Below the pieces are notes generated by a model. It saw only the letters and a program-made list of their open reading frames with translations. It was not told where the DNA came from and ran no database searches. Both the position numbers and the translations under genes were made by a program. A stretch of 64,000 bases of DNA, from the NCBI RefSeq assembly GCF_015062935.1, contig NZ_SUTM01000006.1, forward strand, positions 50,405-114,404, in the 5' to 3' direction. Below, piece by piece: positions 58,777 through 64,000 of the stretch; the stretch's first letter is position 1; the number at the start of each line of letters is the position of its first letter. The stretch is from Methanobrevibacter sp. Its GTDB lineage: Archaea; Methanobacteriota; Methanobacteria; Methanobacteriales; Methanobacteriaceae.

Positions 58777-61620
58777 CTATTTTTTAATTTGTGCTGTATT
58801 TTTAACGGTGTCCTTGAGGTATGTAGCCTGATAGGTTACTTTTTTACCTACTTTAAGCTTTTTAAGAACACTTGATTTGATTGTTACCTTTGCAATACCT
58901 TTGGAATCTGTTTTTGCCTTGTATGCTTTACCGTTGAATTTAAAGGTCACTGTTTTTTTGCTGAGGTATTTTCCATTTATTTTACTTAAGGTTGCCTGCA
59001 GTACAAGTTTTTTAGCGGATTTTTTAACAGTTACCTTTTTAAGGCTGACAACATGTTTTACTGTTATTGTTTTTGTAACGGTCTTGCCTAATGAGGTAAT
59101 TTTGATTTTATAGGTTCCAGGAACTTGTGTTATTTTGAATGTTGCAGCGCCGTTTTTTGTGGTTAGTGTTTTTGATATCTTACCGGTAATTTTGACGGTT
59201 GCGCCGTTTTTAAGTTTTCCGTCAGTTCCGTAAACCTTAATGGTATAGTATGAACCGCTGGAGTAAATGACATTAACGTTACCTGCAATTATTTTAGGCT
59301 CATATGTAGGAGTGGATTTTAATGTTCCGCTTCTTGTAAATGAATTATATTTGTCGTCTCCTGAGTATGTTATTGTATATGGGCTGGTTTCAGCATTTAT
59401 ATTAGGTATTTTAACAATAGCTTTTCCATTTTCATCAAGAGGATAGACATAGGTTTCACCATTGACTGTTAATGTAATGTTTCCTGTTGCATCATCAGGT
59501 AAATCGAATTTCAGGCTGTTTCCAGCTGAAATTGTGCCAATTTGTGGGAATTTAATTTCAGTTTTGGAAGTTGTTTTATTGGTAGTGGATTTAGTTTTAT
59601 TCACAGTTAAAGTACCGATATCGTTGAATGATTTGTACTTGCTGTCTCCAGTGTAGGTTAGTGTATATGTATAATTTCCATCATCCAAATCCTTTAGTGG
59701 AATTTTACAGATTCCGTTTACCACATCAGCTTTATATTCAACGCCTTCAATAATCAATGTGAGGGTACCTGTGGCATCGCTGGACATATTAATCTCGATT
59801 GTGGAATTGCCGGATGGAACAATGAGTGAATATTTGATATTTGAGGATTCATTATCGTCATCAGATTTTTCGAAAACTGTTAATTTCATTGTAGCACTTG
59901 AAGATTCAAATCTTGATGTTCCTGCGTAAACAACTAAAAGGGAATAAACTCCGGCTTTTGATGGAGTGTAGGATAATCTTGCAATACCTTTGTCCACATT
60001 TGCCTCACCTATTTTTGTCTCTCCTTCATAGAAAATAATAACTCCTTCGCTGACCTGATCAACACTTCCGGTTCCGGCAATCAATGTCATTGCTTTACCT
60101 TCGGTTCCATTTAAATTGGCGGTTATTACTTTGGTTTTGGCTTTATTGATAAGTATTGTAGCTGTTTTTGTCATGCTGTCATGATTAGCATCCTTAACTG
60201 TAGTTACAGTTAAAGTATGGGTTCCAACATCCAATTTAGGAAATATTATTTTATTTCCGCTTACTTCAACAGATTTACCGTCAATTTTTGCGGTGAACTT
60301 AGGACCGTTTGTGTTCACGGTCATGTTGTATGAATCACCGTATCTTAAGGTAACATCACGTATATCGCTTAGATAATCATTTTTAATAACGGTTATTGTA
60401 GATGATTTAGTTACCGGATTGTGATTGGAATCAGGAATTGTTGTAACTGTTAATGTATGGGTTCCTACATCAAGTTTTGGAATAATCACTACATTTCCAA
60501 CTATTTCTGCAGTTTCTCCGTCAATTTTTGCAGTGAATCCTTTTGCTCCGGAAGTTTGCACGGTTATGTTTGAATCGCTTCCGTATTTTACATTAATATT
60601 ATCAACGCCAATTACTGAATCGATTTTGCTAACTGTTATTGTAGCTGTTTTTGTAACGGATACGTGGTTGTCATCAGGAACTGCAGTTACAGTTAAAGTG
60701 TGGGTTCCGGCATTCAGGCCTGAAATTAAAATTTCATTGTTCTCATCGACATTAACGAATTTGTCATCAATTTTAGCGGTAACCCTGACAGCTCCGTGAG
60801 GTGATACTTTCACCCTTGAAGTTCCGTTATAGTACATGCTTACATCATTAACAGTGATTGAACATTCAGCTTTTTCTACTGTTATTGTTGTTGTTTTGGA
60901 AACTGCATTGTGATTTTCATCAGGAATGGTTGTAACGGTCAGGGTATGTGTTCCCGCATCAAGCTGAGGAATTGAAACTGTAAGGCCGTTTACTTCAATG
61001 TCTGAATCATCAATTTTAGCTGTAATACCTGTTGCTCCTTCGATTCCAACAGTGAATTCTGCTTTGCTGTCACTGTCCATGGTCAGATCTCCAACATTTC
61101 TCAAAAAGGAATCTATTCTGTTTACAGTAATCTTTACTGCAGCGGATGACTGTGTGTAGTTATCATTTCCCGCAAAATTAATGCTCACGTCATATGTTTT
61201 TGCATTTAAATTGACTGTAGGTACTTTAATTTGTCCGTTTGCATTTGTAGTATATCTTTCAGCTCCGTTCAATTCAACAGATAAAACAGCGCCGCTGATT
61301 GGATTGTTATCGCTGTCTTTTAAAGTCACTGTTAAAGTATCTCCTTTTTTATAATCTGTAGTCAAATCAGATGCAACTATAACCGTGCTTTTCTTATTTT
61401 CACCAGCATTTGTATAGTTTTCAGATGATACTTTAAGGCAATCATCATGATTAATGTTGTTGGGTGATGCAGATGATGTGTCTGCATTGACTAAGTTTAA
61501 TTCTTGATTAAGTTCATCACTTGCAACTGCCGTTTGATTAGCATCACTTGCGCAAACGCTTGCAATGCTGAATAGGCAAATGATTAAACATATAAAAATG
61601 AATATTTTTTTAAATTTCAT
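58777..61620 (-). CDS. Secreted adhesin-like protein with tandem Ig-like repeats
   Basis: 947 residues. A signal peptide occupies about 1-24 (basic K-F-K-K, hydrophobic run, A-S-V-C-A-S). The body has about four repeats of 75 residues (about 165-490), each with K-I-D followed by L-D-A/V-G-T-H-T-L-T-V-T-T-I-P-D-x-N-H. Further Ig-like units with Y-T-P-S-K-A-G and Y-T-G-D-x-K-Y-x-S-F follow. The last 110 residues are very basic (K-K-V-T-V-K-K-S-A-K-K-L), a common end in Methanobrevibacter adhesin-like proteins, perhaps for holding to the pseudomurein wall. No LPXTG or membrane anchor is seen. Confidence 0.85.
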   Translation of the reverse strand: MKFKKIFIFICLIICLFSIASVCASDANQTAVASDELNQELNLVNADTSSASPNNINHDDCLKVSSENYTNAGENKKSTVIVASDLTTDYKKGDTLTVTLKDSDNNPISGAVLSVELNGAERYTTNANGQIKVPTVNLNAKTYDVSINFAGNDNYTQSSAAVKITVNRIDSFLRNVGDLTMDSDSKAEFTVGIEGATGITAKIDDSDIEVNGLTVSIPQLDAGTHTLTVTTIPDENHNAVSKTTTITVEKAECSITVNDVSMYYNGTSRVKVSPHGAVRVTAKIDDKFVNVDENNEILISGLNAGTHTLTVTAVPDDNHVSVTKTATITVSKIDSVIGVDNINVKYGSDSNITVQTSGAKGFTAKIDGETAEIVGNVVIIPKLDVGTHTLTVTTIPDSNHNPVTKSSTITVIKNDYLSDIRDVTLRYGDSYNMTVNTNGPKFTAKIDGKSVEVSGNKIIFPKLDVGTHTLTVTTVKDANHDSMTKTATILINKAKTKVITANLNGTEGKAMTLIAGTGSVDQVSEGVIIFYEGETKIGEANVDKGIARLSYTPSKAGVYSLLVVYAGTSRFESSSATMKLTVFEKSDDDNESSNIKYSLIVPSGNSTIEINMSSDATGTLTLIIEGVEYKADVVNGICKIPLKDLDDGNYTYTLTYTGDSKYKSFNDIGTLTVNKTKSTTNKTTSKTEIKFPQIGTISAGNSLKFDLPDDATGNITLTVNGETYVYPLDENGKAIVKIPNINAETSPYTITYSGDDKYNSFTRSGTLKSTPTYEPKIIAGNVNVIYSSGSYYTIKVYGTDGKLKNGATVKITGKISKTLTTKNGAATFKITQVPGTYKIKITSLGKTVTKTITVKHVVSLKKVTVKKSAKKLVLQATLSKINGKYLSKKTVTFKFNGKAYKAKTDSKGIAKVTIKSSVLKKLKVGKKVTYQATYLKDTVKNTAQIKK

Positions 61621-61773
61621 ATATTAACACCAAATGTTTATAAACGATAACTATTTTTGTTTTTTGCTTTATTTAACATTTTTTAAAAAAAGATTGTTTC
61701 GGCAATAAAAAACTAAAATTAAAAAAATTGTGACTTGACGCCACATTTGGATAAGACTTTGTATGGGTGTGGT

Positions 61774-62439
61774 TTAAAAAATTCCTTTGGATTTTAACAA
61801 TTCACGGGGATTGTCAACAATGGCCTTCATTGCTTCATCATGTGTAAGGCCTGCACCTAAAGCTATTTCATATGATTTTTCAAAGGTAATCAAATCGTCC
61901 GGAGAGTGTGTATCGGTGTCAACCAGCAGTTTGTTTCCAACCTCACGGGCAATGTTTGCAACATGACCGTTACCGAGGCAGTGACCTTTACGTGCTGAAA
62001 TCTCCAGATAGATATCATTTTCCAAAGCTATTTCAGCTTCCTCTTTTGTAATGAGGCCCGGATGGCCTAAAATATCAACATGTTCTGATTCAACTGCAGC
62101 ACGATTTGTTCCGGGAGTTACCGGTTCATTCAATGTCTCACCGTGGACAACTACAATCTTTGCACCTAATTCCTTTGCCCTTGCAGCAATTCCGTCAATG
62201 GATTCGCATGGGGCATGGGTTACCTCAGCACCCAATACAACAGTAATGTCCCAGTTTGCATTGATGTCATCGATTGCATCCTGAATTGCTGGAATTGTAT
62301 CAACATTGGACCAGTCAACATGGTCGGTAATCGCTATAGCTTCATGATTCAGTTTTAACGCTCTTCTTGCAAGTTCTGACGGCAGAAGTTCCCCGTCACT
62401 GAAGAGACTGTGCATATGTAAATCGATTCTTTTGTTCAT
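61774..62439 (-). CDS. PHP domain phosphoesterase
   Basis: 221 residues. Metal ligands lie in [11 protein letters not shown] (6-16), I-T-D-H-V-D (about 37-42), G-A-E-V-T-H, V-V-V-H-G-E, D-I-L-G-H-P-G and [10 protein letters not shown] near 182. This matches the PHP family (histidinol phosphatase/YcdX-like). The substrate is not evident. A Y-type His gene context is missing, so histidine synthesis is not supported. It is divergent from fprA. Confidence 0.88.
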   Translation of the reverse strand: MNKRIDLHMHSLFSDGELLPSELARRALKLNHEAIAITDHVDWSNVDTIPAIQDAIDDINANWDITVVLGAEVTHAPCESIDGIAARAKELGAKIVVVHGETLNEPVTPGTNRAAVESEHVDILGHPGLITKEEAEIALENDIYLEISARKGHCLGNGHVANIAREVGNKLLVDTDTHSPDDLITFEKSYEIALGAGLTHDEAMKAIVDNPRELLKSKGIF

Positions 62440-62505
62440 ATTAATAATTTATATAATACGTAGAATATATATTTATATAACTTAAATTATTTTGAGGTTA
62501 TAATT

Positions 62506-63729
62506 ATGAAAGCAAAAGCTGTAAAAATGGCAGACGGTGTCTATTGGGTTGGTGTAATCCATTGGCACAGCAGAACTTTCCATGGATATGGAATTCCAGG
62601 TACCACATACAACGCATACCTTGTATTTGGTGAAGAAAAAACTGTATTAATCGATAATGTTTACAGAGGAATGTTTGAACAGTTCGATGCAAGAGTGCAT
62701 GACGCATTTGAACAGGAAGGAAAAGAATTCAAGATTGATGTATTCGTTCAAAACCACTCAGAAATGGACCATTCCACTTTCTTAAGACAAACTATTGAAC
62801 AGTACAATCCTGATGCTGAAATCTATGCATCACAAAACTGTATAAACTTTTTGGAAGCACAGTATCATAACTTCTCAGATCTCGAAATCAATGCTGTAGC
62901 TACCGGTGATGAACTTGACATTGGTGGCAGAACTTTAAAATTTGTTTCCGCTCCGATGCTTCACTGGCCTGACAGCATGTTCACCTTTTTGGCTGAAGAA
63001 GGAATACTCTTTTCAAACGATGCATTCGGTCAGCACGTTGCACATTCAAAAAGATTCGATGAAGACTATGATCTGGAATATCTTTTAAGGGAAGCACAGA
63101 AATACTACGCTAACCTTGTAACATTAGGCTCTCCAATGCTCAGGATGAAACTTGATGAGTTAACAAACACCGGTCTTATCAATGAAATCAAGATGATTGC
63201 ACCATGTCACGGTCAAATCTGGAAAAACCCTGCTCCAATCGTTGAAAAATACACTGAATGGGGATCAGGAGTATGTAAAGACAAAATCACAGTTATCTAT
63301 GATACAATGCACCACTCAACCGAAAAGCTCGCATACCAGATTGCTGAAGGTATCATGAGCGAAGGTGTTGAAGTTGCAATGTACTTCATGCAGGAAGACG
63401 GACCTGATGATGTAATTACAGACATTTTGGACTCCAAAGCAATTGCCCTGGGTGCTCCTACCATGATGAACAAGCCTTTCCCAAGAATCGGTAACATGAT
63501 GTACTGGCTTGACTGTGTCAACTTCAAGGGAACCGGCAGTGAGAAAAACGCACTGATCTTTTCATCCAAAGGCTGGGGTGGAGGAGCTATTGCAAAACTC
63601 CAGAGTGATTTGGAAACTGCAGGATTTACTGTAACCGATACTTTGGATGTTCTGTTTGTACCTGATGAGGATGTGCTTGCAGAAGCATTCGAAAAAGGTG
63701 CAGAACTTGCTCGTTCCATTAAAGAATAA
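62506..63729 (+). CDS. fprA: F420H2 oxidase / type A flavoprotein
   Basis: 407 residues, standard FprA length. The N-terminal metallo-beta-lactamase-like di-iron domain has H84-x-E86-x-D88-H89 (N-H-S-E-M-D-H), a later A-P-M-L-H-W-P-D (about 149-156), S-N-D-A-F-G-Q-H, and A-P-C-H-G near 229. The C-terminal flavodoxin domain starts I-T-V-I-Y-D-T-M-H-H-S-T near 262. The enzyme reduces O2 to water with F420H2 and so protects methanogens from oxygen. GAGGT stands 9 bases before the ATG. Confidence 0.93.
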   Translation: MKAKAVKMADGVYWVGVIHWHSRTFHGYGIPGTTYNAYLVFGEEKTVLIDNVYRGMFEQFDARVHDAFEQEGKEFKIDVFVQNHSEMDHSTFLRQTIEQYNPDAEIYASQNCINFLEAQYHNFSDLEINAVATGDELDIGGRTLKFVSAPMLHWPDSMFTFLAEEGILFSNDAFGQHVAHSKRFDEDYDLEYLLREAQKYYANLVTLGSPMLRMKLDELTNTGLINEIKMIAPCHGQIWKNPAPIVEKYTEWGSGVCKDKITVIYDTMHHSTEKLAYQIAEGIMSEGVEVAMYFMQEDGPDDVITDILDSKAIALGAPTMMNKPFPRIGNMMYWLDCVNFKGTGSEKNALIFSSKGWGGGAIAKLQSDLETAGFTVTDTLDVLFVPDEDVLAEAFEKGAELARSIKE

Positions 63730-63822
63730 TTGATTTATTCTTTTTTCCTATTTTTTTATTTTTTCTTATATTTTTTATATCAGATTTTATTTTTATGTTT
63801 AGTTTTTAGACCCTGAAATTGT

Positions 63823-63859
63823 TTGGGCATACCTAAACTTATATATTAGGTATGCCTAA
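63823..63859. promoter_or_regulatory. Two DtxR-like operators flanking a TATA box
   Basis: GGCATACCTAA (63826-63836) and TTAGGTATGCC (63846-63856) are perfect 11-bp inverted arms around the TATA-like ACTTATATA (63837-63845). Each half is also a near-palindrome of its own: TTGGG-CATA-CCTAA on the left and TTAGG-TATG-CCTAA (63846-63859) on the right. The form is that of DtxR/IdeR/MntR sites. Repressor bound here would cover the TATA box. The transcript should begin near 63866-63870. Confidence 0.6.
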
Positions 63860-63867
63860 ATATTAAT

Positions 63868-63919
63868 GAGGAACAAATTAGCTATGCTTAGCATATTAAT
63901 TTGTTCCTCTTTTTTTTTT
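63868..63919 (+). terminator. 13-bp perfect hairpin followed by ten T residues, right after the operator promoter
   Basis: Arms GAGGAACAAATTA (63868-63880) and TAATTTGTTCCTC (63897-63909) pair perfectly. The 16-base loop contains GCTA-TGCT-TAGC. T10 follows. It begins where the operator-controlled transcript should start. A second hairpin, TGTGAC-ACGAA-GTCACA (63930-63946), followed by T6, comes next. The run may be an attenuator leader or a very short RNA. The gene beyond the window edge is unknown. Confidence 0.5.
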
Positions 63920-64000
63920 AAAATGAGGATGTGACACGAAGTCACAATTTTTTCTAATTTTAATTGTTTTATTTTTCTTTAATTTTATATACTATGAAGT

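Overview
The window comes from an AT-rich methanogenic archaeon of the order Methanobacteriales, most likely a gut or rumen Methanobrevibacter. The evidence is a pseudomurein-type Mur ligase, coenzyme M and coenzyme F420 synthesis genes (comA, comDE, cofH), a methanogenesis marker protein (MtxX), cyclic 2,3-diphosphoglycerate synthetase, F420H2 oxidase (FprA), archaeal primase (PriS/PriL), and Ig-repeat adhesin-like proteins. Many promoters consist of a TATA box about 25 nt ahead of a leaderless or GGTGAT-led start.

Layout. 1-16.6 kb is mostly core: a cell-wall ligase fragment with a VanW-like membrane protein, a nucleotidyltransferase, DUF169, a two-gene UvrD helicase/Fe-S nuclease operon, an MrfA-like helicase with TPR repeats, an aldo/keto reductase, hypAB, tRNA-Ala(GGC), a polytopic membrane protein, and a DUF1890-DUF1894-methionine synthase operon. 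16.8-17.8 kb holds a decayed tnpB element and a 40-codon gene behind a DtxR-like operator. 17.9-25.7 kb carries cobM, two prepilin-like proteins, small unknown genes, tatD, uppS, mtxX, cpgS and UPF0280. 26.4-35.7 kb is a coenzyme cluster: comA, a marker-16 type protein, an unusual HdrCBA set, a small winged-helix regulator, comE/comD (opposite strand) and cofH. 36-44 kb carries priS and priL separated by about 1.5 kb of accessory DNA (an unknown gene, a truncated NRPS-type condensation domain and a tnpB remnant), then metG and DUF530. 44-57 kb is the accessory region: a possible type I toxin locus with strongly structured RNA, a broken adhesin gene, transporters, small membrane proteins, and two intact tnpB-only IS605-family elements. 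Each of these two sits inside a host reading frame. 57-64 kb has a MraY/AglH-like transferase, the riboflavin/F420 reductase ArfC, an adhesin, a PHP phosphoesterase, FprA, and at the edge an iron-type operator pair flanking a TATA box.

How parts connect. ComA, ComDE and the marker-16 protein cover the start, the decarboxylation and the proposed last step of coenzyme M synthesis. The co-directional HdrCBA lacks residues expected of catabolic heterodisulfide reductase and may supply electrons for that synthesis. The tnpB elements explain much of the gene breakage: excising both at the boundaries deduced here restores open reading frames on either side. They also suggest a common TTTAT target-adjacent motif.

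Limits. All functions come from recognised motifs and remembered family features. No database search, alignment or folding program was run.
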